A stretch of 64,000 nt of DNA from Zelonia costaricensis (Eukaryota > Euglenozoa > Kinetoplastea > Trypanosomatida > Trypanosomatidae). The notes under the pieces were generated by a model that made no database searches, was not told where the DNA came from, and worked only from the letters and a program-made list of their open reading frames with translations. The stretch is from positions 1 through 64,000 of the forward strand of contig JASAOO010003468.1 in NCBI GenBank assembly GCA_030849075.1, read 5' to 3'. A program made the position numbers and the translations under genes. Shown one piece after another: positions 22,146 to 32,590 of the stretch; within the stretch, counting starts at the first letter, position 1; every line of letters begins with the position of its first letter.

Positions 22146-24401
22146 CTACTCCTCCATGGGCTCGCCGTCGGGGTAGTAGGTCTCGTCCGTGCCGTCCGGG
22201 CGCACCATCTTGTAGATGCCGTCCGGGTACAGGATCTCCTTGCTGCCGTCCGGCAGGTGCCTCTCCGTCTGCCCCGTGGAGCGGAACTCGAAGGTCTGCA
22301 CCCCATCGGCGAGCTGCGTGTGCATGGTCTGCGCGGCGTCGTACCAGTACGTGCTCTTGCCGGACGGAAAAGTGCACTTGACATCACCGTTGGTGAACCG
22401 CAGCGTTGTGTGACCCGACGGAAGCACGACCTTGACCGTGCCGTTGGCGTACCGGATCTCGCGCTTGCCGCTGCGGTACAGCACCTCCTTCTTGTTCGGG
22501 TTGTCGCCCAGCGCCGTCTGCGAAACAACGGCGTCGTTCCCCGTGCTGCTGCTCGGCGGCTCCTCGGTGTCGCCGATGAGCTCCTCCTTGCTGGGGACGC
22601 GCTGGCGCTTCGGGGGGACGGGCGGGCGCGGCGCGCCGGCCGACGGGCGCCGCTTCACCGGGGCCGCCCCCGCCTGCATGCGCGGGGTGTGCACCGGATG
22701 CCCCGCCTCCTTGCGCTCCTCCACCGGCTTCTCGCTGGCGGCGCGGCGCTGCTGCTCCTCCTCCTCCTCCCGCTGCCGACGCGCCACTGCCGCCGCCGCC
22801 GCCACCGCCGCCCGCTGGCGCGCCTCCTTCTCCTGCTCCTCCTTGCGCCGGTCCGCCAGCCACTTCTCCCGCTGCCGCTTGCGCTCCTCCATCGCCTCCT
22901 CCTCCGCCTGCATGCGGTCCTGCAGCTGCCGATTGCGCTTCTCGTGCGCCGCCGACTCCGCGGCGGCTGAGCGCGGCGTGAAGTCCATCACAGCCGGGGC
23001 CGCACGAGACGCACGCCGCCCCCCCGCCGCCGAGTCGTCGATGCTGACCTCGCTGCCGTCCACGGAGACGGTGGAGGGGCGCGGGGCGGTGGAAGCCGTC
23101 GCCGAGTCGCGTGTGGCGGCGACGGGGCGGGCAGCGCTGCCCTGCCGGGAAGCTGCACTCTCGAGGGCGTGGACCTGCTGCTCCTTGGCCATGGCGAGCA
23201 GCTCTGCGTTGCGGCGTGTGAGGGAGTCGATGTCGCGTCGCATGCGGGCCACCTCGGCCTTGTGCACGCCCTGCGTCTCTCGCATCGCCGAGGTCAGGTC
23301 CTCGAGCTGGGTGCGCAGCGAGTCGTTCTCCTGCGTCAGGCGCCGGTTCGTCTCCCGCTCCGTCACCAGCAGCGCCGACAAGTTCTTGCAGCGCTCCTCG
23401 GCGGCGCGCGAGTCCCTGTGCGCGTCGCGCTGGTCGCGTGAACGGCGGTCGTCGGCCTGCGCGAGTTCGTCCTCGATCTGCTGCTGCGCGCCGTAGCGGT
23501 ACGCCTCAAAGCGCTGCTTTTCGTGGTCGAGTTGCTGCCGCGCCTGCGCGTAGTGGTCGCGCTCCTCCTGCGCTGCCTTGATCTCCTGCTCAAGGCTCGC
23601 GATGAGGTCGTCCTCCTCGCGACTGCGGCCGCCGGCCGAGGCGGGGGCCGGCGCGGGGTCGCGGGTGTACGGCGGGCGGCGGAAGTAGTTACGCTCCGCC
23701 GTGGACGACGGCGCGGTGCTGGCGTCCTCGTAGTCGTTGGACGCGTAGCGCGGGGCGCCGACGCGGGCGCTACGTGGGGTGACGCCGCCGTAGCGGCCCA
23801 AGTCGGCGCCGTTGCCGTTGCCGTCGCCTCCGTGGCTCGGCACCCGCGCCGCGGCCGCCCCGCCGCGCGCGTACGGGTCGCTGTAGGCTGGCTCGGGGTA
23901 GCGGTCCTGGAACTGCTCCGGGTCCAGCCGCGCGGGGACCTGCGGCGGCGGCGACGGCTCCACCTCGGGGCTGATCCACTCCGGCTTGCGCTTGATCGCC
24001 GACGTGCGGGCCGGGGGACGGCGCTGCTGCTGCTGCTGCTGCGACTGTAGCGCTGCCCCGGAGGAGGCGGGCGTCCTCTCGGGGGCCACCTGGCTGGGCG
24101 GCGGCGTGCTTGCGGCACGGTTCGGCGGCGGCGCCTTGCGAGGCACGGCAACGACCACTTCGCCCAGAGGGTCGTGGCTCTTGGCGTTGCGCATGTCGAA
24201 CGCGATGGCCTCGCGCAGCGCCTTCGAGTCGCGCCGCTCGCGGTTAGCGCGGCTCGCGCTGTCGATGTCGTCGGCGCCGCTCTTTGTCGGCGACTCGGCC
24301 GGGGCGGCGGAGTACGACAGCCGCCCCTCGTCACGCCGCAGGAACTTGAAGGACTCCTTGGGCTTGGGCTTCTGCCCCGCGGAGACAGACACGCGAGACA
24401 T
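22146..24401 (-). CDS. SAS4: SAS-4/CPAP-like centriole (basal body) assembly protein with TCP10 G-box domain
   Basis: A 751-residue protein. The C-terminal region (about 640-751) is a TCP10_C/G-box domain: an array of short beta repeats with the pattern YxNGxxKxxxPxG, for example YANGTVKVVLPSG, FTNGDVKCTFPSG, LPDGSKEILYPDG and VRPDGTDETYYPDG. By family knowledge this domain, found in SAS-4/CPAP, binds the proline-rich region of the STIL/Ana2 partner. The middle is strongly coiled-coil (about 260-420 and 475-565, rich in E, Q, R and K). A polyglutamine stretch lies at about 117-125 and an Ala run near 540-548. Near the N-terminus, KFLRRDEGRLSY (19-30) resembles short FLKRGEG-type motifs that I recall in CPAP relatives; that is weak evidence. 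Expected role: procentriole/basal body assembly, with consequences for flagellum and attachment-zone length. The ATG at 24401 follows a strong splice acceptor. Confidence 0.85.
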   Translation of the reverse strand: MSRVSVSAGQKPKPKESFKFLRRDEGRLSYSAAPAESPTKSGADDIDSASRANRERRDSKALREAIAFDMRNAKSHDPLGEVVVAVPRKAPPPNRAASTPPPSQVAPERTPASSGAALQSQQQQQQRRPPARTSAIKRKPEWISPEVEPSPPPQVPARLDPEQFQDRYPEPAYSDPYARGGAAAARVPSHGGDGNGNGADLGRYGGVTPRSARVGAPRYASNDYEDASTAPSSTAERNYFRRPPYTRDPAPAPASAGGRSREEDDLIASLEQEIKAAQEERDHYAQARQQLDHEKQRFEAYRYGAQQQIEDELAQADDRRSRDQRDAHRDSRAAEERCKNLSALLVTERETNRRLTQENDSLRTQLEDLTSAMRETQGVHKAEVARMRRDIDSLTRRNAELLAMAKEQQVHALESAASRQGSAARPVAATRDSATASTAPRPSTVSVDGSEVSIDDSAAGGRRASRAAPAVMDFTPRSAAAESAAHEKRNRQLQDRMQAEEEAMEERKRQREKWLADRRKEEQEKEARQRAAVAAAAAVARRQREEEEEQQRRAASEKPVEERKEAGHPVHTPRMQAGAAPVKRRPSAGAPRPPVPPKRQRVPSKEELIGDTEEPPSSSTGNDAVVSQTALGDNPNKKEVLYRSGKREIRYANGTVKVVLPSGHTTLRFTNGDVKCTFPSGKSTYWYDAAQTMHTQLADGVQTFEFRSTGQTERHLPDGSKEILYPDGIYKMVRPDGTDETYYPDGEPMEE

Positions 24402-24407
24402 GGTGGG

Positions 24408-24446
24408 CTACGGAGTAAGGACAAGGGAGTGGAGAAGGAAAAGCGG
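24408..24446 (-). promoter_or_regulatory. Predicted trans-splice acceptor for SAS-4
   Basis: On the minus strand a clean pyrimidine tract of about 30 nt (24446-24412) ends in CCGTAG, with the AG at 24409-24408, six bases before the start codon. It is one of the best acceptors in the window. Confidence 0.6.
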
Positions 24447-25901
24447 GCGCTGTAGTGGCGAGGGCTCGCGACGGCGGTGTCGCGGCGACGGGGGCGGGAC
24501 AGAGTGCAAGATGATGACCTCGTGGCACTGCGCAACGCGCTGTGCAAAGCAATGATACAAAGCAGGAGAAAAACGCGAGTGCTAGAACTACAACTTCGGG
24601 GAAGGTCTTGCGAGGCAGCGATACGGCACGGCGTTTGCGGTCGCGTTGCCGCCAGCGGCGTGTGAGCCTCCTGTGTGTGTTTGTGTGTGCGCGTGTGTTC
24701 GTGGGTCTGCCTCTTTGCTGAGCTGTCACAGCGATGGGGGGGAGGTGGGTTGAACAGCGGGACTGGCGTCGCGGCGAGTAGCCAGTAGTGAGAAGGAGGC
24801 GTCGTTGCTGCACCACGTACGCACCGGAACAACGTGTAGTTCTGAATGAAGAGCGACAGCAGCTACCTCGTTGAGCTTTTGGGCAGCAGCCTTCACCGCA
24901 AACGCGCAACTGGATGACGGAGTCCACGTACGTGCACTGTGGCGTTGTGTGTGAGCGCGCAGAGAGTACGGGGGGCGGACACGAGAGAGTGGAGTGGGCC
25001 GTGCGCGTGCAAGCGGAGACAGCGCGGGACCAAGGAGGGCACGCTGTCATTGGCGCTCCGCATCGAAAACGCGTGGAGTGGCAGCGGTGTGAGCACTTTG
25101 CGCGGCTGTGAAAGCGAGAGGTGGGGACAACACAAGACGCCGGCTGCTCCCGGCGTGCCCCCCCCCCCTCCGCCCTTCTCCCTCGCCTCTTGCCACGCAG
25201 CCGGCAGCCCACGAAGTGCCCGCCGCGCTGGCACGGGCACCGAAAACTGTCGCTCGCTGCGACGCGTGTGGTGCACGGCACGGTGTCATCTCTCGCGGCG
25301 GTGCGGTAGTGTGAGGCAACACTGCACATTTCTTCTCTCTGCGTCTTGTGGCATTCGAGTACGGCGTACACTGGGCGTCGTGGAAGTGGGGAGGTAGTAG
25401 TAGTCATCTATGGCGCACGCACAAAAGGGCACGACGAAGCGCCCGAGGGAAACAAGGGAAGAGGCGGCACACTGCCCCGCCCAGACTGCAATCACAACAC
25501 GGAAAACGACTGATCGATACGTCGATTGCGTGAGTCGTGCCACCAAGCAGACGCTATTGCGGCTCCACGTCGGGCGACACGGCGACACCGTAGTCCCTGT
25601 CCCAAACTCTTGCCGCCAATCATTCCCGTAGGCAACACTCGAGGCCGATCTGAAGAACACAAAAGAACACGGAACCGTCGCACACAGCCCCCCCCAACTA
25701 CGCCCGGCGAGCTGCCCCCCTCCCCCAACCTCCCCGCTTCACCCTCACCTCCCCCTCTTCAGCACGCGCGCCCCCACTACGACAGAGCGGACCACTGCGC
25801 AGCAGGTTCTGTGCGACGGGCTGAACGGGTAGCGGGGCAAACAATGGAGAGGTGAAAAAAAGGAAGTTCGCAGCGTGCGGACGGCGCCGCCATGGCCGGT
25901 G
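24447..25901. other. Intergenic spacer (p166 candidate 3' side / SAS-4 5' side)
   Basis: About 1.45 kb of mixed sequence. The frames here are random, with no domain. A C-rich patch on the plus strand (25675-25775) is opposite to the usual asymmetry. Nothing else was recognised. Confidence 0.5.
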
Positions 25902-28900
25902 CTACAGGTACTTATCCACGTAGCGGCTGCCCTTTCGGGAGGCGTCTGCAGCGGCCCCGGCTGCCGCTGTACCGCCCACCGCCGCTGCTGTGCCGCCGCC
26001 GACGAGCCCCTCCTCCACGCCTTCGCCTGCGGCCGGCTTTGGTACGAAGGCGAGCAGAAGGCAGGCGCACACGTAGTACACGCTGAGCAGCAGCACCAGG
26101 CACACAGCCAGCGGATTCGCTACGAGCCACCACACCGGCAGCCGCGCCGCCGCCGCCGCCGTCGCCGTCGAGCTGCTCGGTGGCGCGAGGACTGCGTCGC
26201 GCGCAGAGGCGCGCTCCTGCGCCTCCTGCTCGTGTCGGCTCGCCATCTCGCGCGCCACCGCCTCCATGCGCTGCACCGCCGTCGCCGTCGTGTCGGCCAC
26301 GGTGCTGGCCACCGCCTTCAGCTCCGCCGAGTGCGTCGCGAGGCCCTCCTGCAGCGTGGCCGACACCTTCGCGTGATAGCCCGGTATCACCTTCGCCTCT
26401 GCCGCCGCAACGCTCTCCGACAGTGCCGTCTGCACAGCAGTCCGCAGCTCTGCGGAGGAGCGGGTCGCCGCTGCCTCGACCATCTGCGAGACGTGCACGC
26501 CCTCTTCCTTCAGCTCCGCCGTGTAGCGGGTGACGGTGGTGTCGAGGAGAAGCTGGATGTCGGCGATGGCGGGCAGGGCGCTCGTTGCACCCTCAACCTC
26601 CTCCAGCTTCGCAACAAGCGACGCCACCGCCGCAGCCACGTCGCGCTGCAGGGACTCACCCTGCGTGCGCAGTCCCTGCACGCCCCGCTCCACTCCCTCC
26701 TCCACCCGCCGCACCTCAGCCTGCACCACCGACTGCACCGTCGACCCCTCGCCGCGTGCGCCCTCCTGCAACGCCGACTCCTCCACCTGCAGCTGGCGCA
26801 GTCCCGCAAGCTCGGCCTGCAGCGCCTCGCTCGTGGCCCGCTTCCTACCGCCAGCCGGCGACGCAGCGAGATCGCTGACGAGCTCTGTGATGCGCTGCAC
26901 GCGCTCACGCGCGGCAGCGCCAACGCGCATCAGCGCTTCGCGCTGCTCCACTGTCAGCCCGGCGAGCGCTGGGGACGGCTGCAGGGCGCGGAGGGCGTCG
27001 CGGTGCTCCTGCAGCGCGTCCTGCATCGTGGTCAGACGGCTCAGCATCGCGTCCGCCCGCTGCGCCTGCCCCCGCTCCCCCTCGCCTACGGCCTCCCGCA
27101 CCGCCGTCAGCAGCTCCTGTTTGTGCGTCTGCGCCGTCGTCTGCAGCGCATCCTGCATGCTGTTGAGCTGCGCTGTCACCTCGGCCCCGGAAGCGGCACC
27201 ACGCACCGCCTCCATGAGCCGCGCATCGCGCCCCTCCATCGACTCCGCTAGCGCGGTGAAGCGCTCCTGCAGCATCGAGCGCAACGCGTCACGCTCTGCC
27301 GTGTGGGCGGTGCTTGTCGCGCTCGCGGTGCTCTGCAGGTGATCAGACGTCTCCTGCAGCCGGGCCAGCACAGCCGACACGTCGGCGGCACGGCCGACGC
27401 TGTCGAGACGCCCCTCCAGCTGCCGCAGCGCCTCTGCGTTGCTGTCGAGGGCGCGGTGCAGCGGTGCCAGGAGCTCCGCCACGTCCGGCAGCACAGTGGG
27501 CGCCGCGCCAGCAGCGGCAGCCGGACTCGGCGGCGCCTCCTTGGCGTCCTCCACCACGGGTTGCGGAGGTGGAGGCGGTGGAGCAGCAGCAGCTACGGCG
27601 GCCGTGACGGCGGCGGCGGCGTTGGCAGCCACGGCCTCCTGCTGCTCCCGCACGGCGGCCGTCACGCTTTCCGACAGCGACGTCATCTTTGCCGTCAAGT
27701 TGGTCTCTTGCAGGCTCAGCTCCTCCTTCATGAAGGCCAGGACGCTGTCGATGTACTTGTACATGGGCGTGAGATCCACCTCGGCTGCCTTGCTGGTGGG
27801 CGACTGCACCGCCGCGAGGAGCTCCTCGCGCAGACTGCTCAACTGCGTCGTCGCCTTCTCAATGAACTCAGTCGCTGCAGGGCCGACCTCGTCGGGTGGC
27901 GTGGCCGGCGCAGGCGGCGCGGCCGGCTCCTGCCGCTCCTCCACCAGCTGACTCCGCTGGCTCTGCACCGCCACCCGCAGCTCCTCTAGCTGCGCCTGCA
28001 GGCTGGCCGACACAGACGCAGAGACGCTGTCGGCAATGTGAAGCAGCTGCTGCTCAATCGCCAGCTGTCCCGCCGCGTTGACCTGTTGCACCTGTGTAGA
28101 GAGCTCCGCCCACCGCGGGGCGAGCACCGCCTCCACCGCGGCGGCCACCACTTCCTGCGAGACCGGCGCCGGGGGCGGGGCAGTGGCGACGGGGGTCGCG
28201 ACAGGGGCAGCAGCGGAAGGAGGGGCGGTGGCTGGCGCCGTCGCCGCGGCAGCCGCAGAGGCCGCAGCAGCTGCTGCTGCCGACGCAGCGGCCTCGCTTG
28301 CCTCACGCATCGCCGTCACCTGTGTCTGCACCGTTGCCATCGCCGCCTGCACCGCCTCTGTCGTGTGGTGCTCGATGGCGGCCCCCACACTGTCGCTCAC
28401 CACCTGCGCCACGGTCAGCAGCTGCTGCTGCGCATCGGCTTGGTGCACGGTGAGCAGCGCGCTGGTGGCGGACACGTCTTGCCGCACCTTCTCGAGTGCC
28501 TCGGTGATGCGCTGCTGCTGTTGCTCGTACTGCAGCTGAAGCTGCTGATGCCGCGCCTCCAGTGCAGCGTCGTCAGCCGGCGCGCTCGTGGCGGCTGCGG
28601 ACGGCAGGGCAGACGCGTCCACGACCGTGTCGGTAGCGGAAGAGGCAGCCGCCGCCGCTGCCGCTGCTGCTTCTCCTGCTGCCGTGGCGGCCGCAACGGT
28701 GCTGCGCAGCTCGTCTAGCTGCTGCTGCAGCACTCCTTGCATCCTCTGCAGCGCGTCGCGCGTGGCCGTCTGCTCCTTGAAGACGTCGGCGACAGTTTCG
28801 TCCACGGCAGTGAGGCGGCCCTGCATGGCCTGCGCGGCCTCGAAGACTTTTTCAATCTCCGCCGCCAGCTCCGTCACGTCCGTGCTCGCCGCTGCACTGT

Positions 28901-30044
28901 CGCCGCCCGCGCCACGCGTCTTGGCTACCTTCTTGAGCTCGCTCGTGATGGTGCGGCGCAGCTCATCCGTGGCAGACTGCACAGCGCTCTCCACACTGTC
29001 CTCGATGGCCTTGGTATCGACCGTCACGGACGCGGGAGGACTGCTCGTGTCGCGGCGTGGCGCCCCGAGCTGCGCCTCGCCGAGCAGGTCGCCAATCATG
29101 TTGGACAAGTTCAGCTGCTGCTCCGCCGACGCCTTCTGTACCGCCTCCGTGACCACAAGCTGCACGTCCGCCGTCGACGCCGCGTCGCTTGTCGCGCCGT
29201 GCCGCTCCATCGCTGCCACAACGCGCTTCTGCAGCTCCGCAAAGTGCGCGGCCGTGCTGTCCTCCAGGCGGCTGAGTCGTCCCGCAAGGTCCGGGCTTGG
29301 TGCGGCGGCCGACGTGGACGCGGCCAGCTGCTCCGCCACACGCGCACTCACGAGCCGCGCCACAGACTCCACGTCAAGCGCCGCGCTCGGCGGTGGGCGT
29401 GCGGTGTCGGCAGCCACTGTGCCGGCCAGGCTGTTCTGGCCAACGGCACTCGACCGCTCCCGCGCTACGCGCAGCTGCCGCAGCTCGTCGTGAATGCTGT
29501 TGAGCACAATCTCAGAGAAGCTCTTGACGCTGTCAGCGTACGTGACGTGCATCGCGTCCAGCTGCTTGCCGGTGCGCTGCTCCACCTGGTCGACCACGAG
29601 GTTGGCCACAACCGCGAGCTGATCTTGCAAGCAACGCTCCATCACCTCGCGCTCGGTCGCTGTCATGACATCGCCGGGGTACGTGGCACCCGTGCGGCTC
29701 GGTGCCTGCTCCTCGTAGCTGCCGTGCGGCCGCACCGGCGTCACGCGCACGCCGGAGAGGTTCGGCATTGACAGGGCGAGCACCGCCCGCTGCACCTCCG
29801 CATCCTCGGGGTGCAGGGTTGCCTCCACGTGCAGGTTGACAAAGTCGGGGATGCCCTTGAGCAGGTCCGCGGACGGGCCGTAGGCGCGCGAGCGGATGCG
29901 CAGCGGCAGGGGAGCCGGCGTCGCGGCGGCGGGCACGGCGGACGTGGCCGCACGCGCGCTCTGGTGTCGTCGCGCTGTGCCGAAGCGCACCGGGGCCCGT
30001 GCGGCGGCCACCCTACGAGAGACCGGCGTGTACGCTCGCCGCAT
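25902..30044 (-). CDS. p166: Long coiled-coil protein with presequence and single C-terminal membrane span; candidate p166 of the tripartite attachment complex
   Basis: A 1380-residue protein. The first 50 residues are Arg/Ala/Ser-rich without acidic residues (MRRAYTPVSRRVAAARAPVR), as in a mitochondrial presequence. Most of the length is Ala/Gln/Glu-rich coiled coil with heptads from about 130 to 1290. One hydrophobic segment (about 1302-1337, LPVWWLVANPLAVCLVLLLS onward) precedes a 43-residue Gly/Ala-rich tail ending SRYVDKYL. T. brucei p166, as I recall it, has the same plan: presequence, about 1500-residue coiled coil, one C-terminal span in the inner mitochondrial membrane and a short intermembrane-space tail that contacts TAC60. 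It links kDNA to the basal body. Nearby POLID and the dynein chain fit my memory of the T. brucei neighbourhood. There is no enzymatic domain, so the identity rests on architecture and context. The first ATG is at 30044; the frame extends only two codons further, to a GTG. Confidence 0.6.
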   Translation of the reverse strand: MRRAYTPVSRRVAAARAPVRFGTARRHQSARAATSAVPAAATPAPLPLRIRSRAYGPSADLLKGIPDFVNLHVEATLHPEDAEVQRAVLALSMPNLSGVRVTPVRPHGSYEEQAPSRTGATYPGDVMTATEREVMERCLQDQLAVVANLVVDQVEQRTGKQLDAMHVTYADSVKSFSEIVLNSIHDELRQLRVARERSSAVGQNSLAGTVAADTARPPPSAALDVESVARLVSARVAEQLAASTSAAAPSPDLAGRLSRLEDSTAAHFAELQKRVVAAMERHGATSDAASTADVQLVVTEAVQKASAEQQLNLSNMIGDLLGEAQLGAPRRDTSSPPASVTVDTKAIEDSVESAVQSATDELRRTITSELKKVAKTRGAGGDSAAASTDVTELAAEIEKVFEAAQAMQGRLTAVDETVADVFKEQTATRDALQRMQGVLQQQLDELRSTVAAATAAGEAAAAAAAAASSATDTVVDASALPSAAATSAPADDAALEARHQQLQLQYEQQQQRITEALEKVRQDVSATSALLTVHQADAQQQLLTVAQVVSDSVGAAIEHHTTEAVQAAMATVQTQVTAMREASEAAASAAAAAAASAAAAATAPATAPPSAAAPVATPVATAPPPAPVSQEVVAAAVEAVLAPRWAELSTQVQQVNAAGQLAIEQQLLHIADSVSASVSASLQAQLEELRVAVQSQRSQLVEERQEPAAPPAPATPPDEVGPAATEFIEKATTQLSSLREELLAAVQSPTSKAAEVDLTPMYKYIDSVLAFMKEELSLQETNLTAKMTSLSESVTAAVREQQEAVAANAAAAVTAAVAAAAPPPPPPQPVVEDAKEAPPSPAAAAGAAPTVLPDVAELLAPLHRALDSNAEALRQLEGRLDSVGRAADVSAVLARLQETSDHLQSTASATSTAHTAERDALRSMLQERFTALAESMEGRDARLMEAVRGAASGAEVTAQLNSMQDALQTTAQTHKQELLTAVREAVGEGERGQAQRADAMLSRLTTMQDALQEHRDALRALQPSPALAGLTVEQREALMRVGAAARERVQRITELVSDLAASPAGGRKRATSEALQAELAGLRQLQVEESALQEGARGEGSTVQSVVQAEVRRVEEGVERGVQGLRTQGESLQRDVAAAVASLVAKLEEVEGATSALPAIADIQLLLDTTVTRYTAELKEEGVHVSQMVEAAATRSSAELRTAVQTALSESVAAAEAKVIPGYHAKVSATLQEGLATHSAELKAVASTVADTTATAVQRMEAVAREMASRHEQEAQERASARDAVLAPPSSSTATAAAAARLPVWWLVANPLAVCLVLLLSVYYVCACLLLAFVPKPAAGEGVEEGLVGGGTAAAVGGTAAAGAAADASRKGSRYVDKYL

Positions 30045-30052
30045 GTGCACAA

Positions 30053-30135
30053 CTTCAGTACGACGATGCAGGTCAAGGGGGAGGGGGTAGAAGAGGTCTA
30101 GAAAAGGAGGAGAAAAGGAATGGAGAGCGCGAGAG
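30053..30135 (-). promoter_or_regulatory. Predicted trans-splice acceptor region of the p166 candidate
   Basis: A pyrimidine-rich tract on the minus strand (30135-30100) ends in TTTTCTAG, with the AG at 30099-30098. A second CT-rich stretch then leads to an alternative AG at 30054-30053. Either gives a short 5' UTR before the ATG at 30044. Confidence 0.5.
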
Positions 30136-32590
30136 CACCGCTGTGCGAAGGTGCCGACGCTGCGATCTGGTCTGCGGCTCGTCTATCTGAGGTCAACCAA
30201 ATGGTTCGGTCTATGCCAAGATTCTATATTCGCAGTGCCGCACTCGCTGCGAGAGAGGTGGGAAGGCGGGGGTCTTCGACGGTAGAAGACGGAGTGGGCG
30301 GCAGCCTGTGGGAACAGCGACGGAGTGGTGCGTCAGCAGGCCGGTAGAGTGTGGCGGCGGCGCCTGCGCCACGAGGCAGATCGACAACCGGGTACAGCAA
30401 AGGCCGAAGTCCCAGCAGCGACTCCACACACACACACACACCAAAAGGAAAAAAAGAAACCAAGTGCCGGCCTCAGCGTCGAACCGGTGCCACTGCCTTT
30501 TTCTTCTGGGATGGGCAGGGAGAGGGGGGAATGGGGGGAGGGTGTTGTTGTGCAGCGAGACGCACGCGTGTGAGCCTTTCCAGGTGCCTCCAGCCGCGGG
30601 TGTGTCACGGCGCGTAGCTGCACAAACAAGCAAAAAAGAGGGCACCGTCGGTGTCGCGAGCAGACGGGAAGTGGGGAGCGAGAACGAGAGTGGAGAGACA
30701 AGGTTCGTCACACAAGCGCAGTCACTGTCTCTGAGCCGACGCTGAGAACGCAGCGAGGAAACACTGCCGGCACACTCAGACAAACGCACACGCGCAGGCG
30801 AATACAGTAGCGCCACAGGCGGCGGTGCTTGCAACGTGCTAGCGGCGCATCTAACAGGAGCCCCAGGCCCTAGCGTCCCTTCGACCCCACCATCCGCTTC
30901 ACCCCGCCCAGCTGGCAAACCCTGAGGCTCTGATAATAGCGGTGAGCGTCGTGCAGCCGCAGAGGTGCGCCTTGCGTTCGAGAAGGACGGCGGCCGAGAA
31001 GGCGCTGAAGGCCGTCCAGCGCCGTGTGGCGCACTGACGCGCACCGAGCGCTGCGGGTGCGTTCCCCCCAAAAGTACGCTGGTCGGGAAGCCTTGCGAGC
31101 CCTTGCACCCGTTTGCTCAACGAAGCTATTCACTCCGCCGTTGTTGTTGTGTTGATGACCTTTGGGTGTTGACTGGCTCAAGGAGGCAAGGCACAGAAGG
31201 CACGTCGTGGGGCGGTGAGGCAGCACGGTGGTCGAATACAAGGTGATCGGGCAGAAAACAAACCGCGGCGAATCGACGGAGAGAGAGAGAGCACGAACGG
31301 TGGCGACGGAGGGGACGAGATTCAGCGCGGCTGGTAGGCGCGAGAACCGCGTGGAAAAGAAGAGGTGCCCACGCACACAACAACGAGCGAAAAAAAAAAA
31401 AGAGGGGGACGTGCAACCATCTATGGCACATGAGCGCCCAGCGACAACGTTGGCGTGACAGAGGACCGCCAGCCACAAAACAAGCACCGATAGAGCCAGC
31501 AAAAGCTTGGTCCTGGCGCACGGCACTCCGCCAGTACACCGCGCCTCCTCTCCTGCACGCATTCCGGTATGGCTCCCTCGTGACCTGCGGCGCGGTGTAC
31601 ATCAAAGGCAAAGGGGTCGGAGTGAGGTGTCTGCGCGACGAGAAGGAAGAAGCGTCGCGCCGCAGAGCGTGACTCACGTAGACTAACGAGCATGCGCACC
31701 TGCGGACGGTCAACGAACACGCACACACACACACACACGCGGCTCTTTTCTACGAGGTAACACAAGACAAGAGGAAGATCCTAAAACCCTGGGTGAGCTG
31801 AGGCAGCAGCAACACGTCGTGAGCGGGCGTCACGCCACACGTGCGCACATGCTCACACTCAAGCTGAGACAGTGGTGCGCGCGCTGGCTCGTGGCGGTAG
31901 AGCGGAGGGCACCTTATCGGGCTCAGGCAGCGGCGTGTCCACATGTGGATGCGGCACTCCCACGCGCTCTCATGCAGCTTCTGTGCTGTGCCGCGGAAGT
32001 ACTCTTTCAGTGCCGTGACTCCGCTCTCCGCTCGCCTGCACAACCGCGCCGCAGCCGCCGCGTCGACGCCCCATTCGTGCGCCTCTCCACGCTCTCCCGC
32101 CCCGCTGCACCTTTCCGAAACGAGAGAGAGGACAGCGCCACAACAACAATGAGGAGAGAAAAAACAAAAAACACACACGCACCCACACACAGACAGACAG
32201 CCAGACACACACACGCACACACGTAGAACAGATATACTCTAGTACAAAGCAAAAACGCCACGGGGTCGGCGCGGGCCGCGGGTGCGCGCACTCCGGAGCA
32301 GCAAGCACACAAAGCGGTGAAGAGGAGGATGGAGGTGAAGGAGAACGGACAGAGGTGCCAGGGATGGAGCTGGGGGCGGCAGTTATGTTGAGAGAGGCGG
32401 AGAGGGGAGAGGAGGTACGGGAGCCACTGTCATCCCTCTTCAACACACACACACACACACACACAAGGGACAGAGAGAAACGCGGTGAGCTCAAAACACA
32501 CGCGGTGGTGAACGCGGCAAGGCACGGCACGGCGAGCATCGGGGCGTGGCACCTGAGCGACTCGTGCCCCGCAGCGACTTGTTTCACGCC
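30136..32590. other. 2.4 kb intergenic spacer downstream of the kinesin-13 gene
   Basis: No supported gene. It contains CA arrays at 30427-30442, 31721-31738 and 32442-32464. Two stretches of more complex sequence (about 30810-31140 and 31790-32110) are less purine-skewed than the rest and could be remnants of old repeats; I cannot name them. It is the likely kinesin-13 3' UTR plus spacer. Confidence 0.5.

Noticed and set aside
30470..30500. Possible tRNA B-box (GGTTCGAC on the minus strand)
   Set aside because: The flanking bases do not form a T-arm stem and no A-box or acceptor stem is present.
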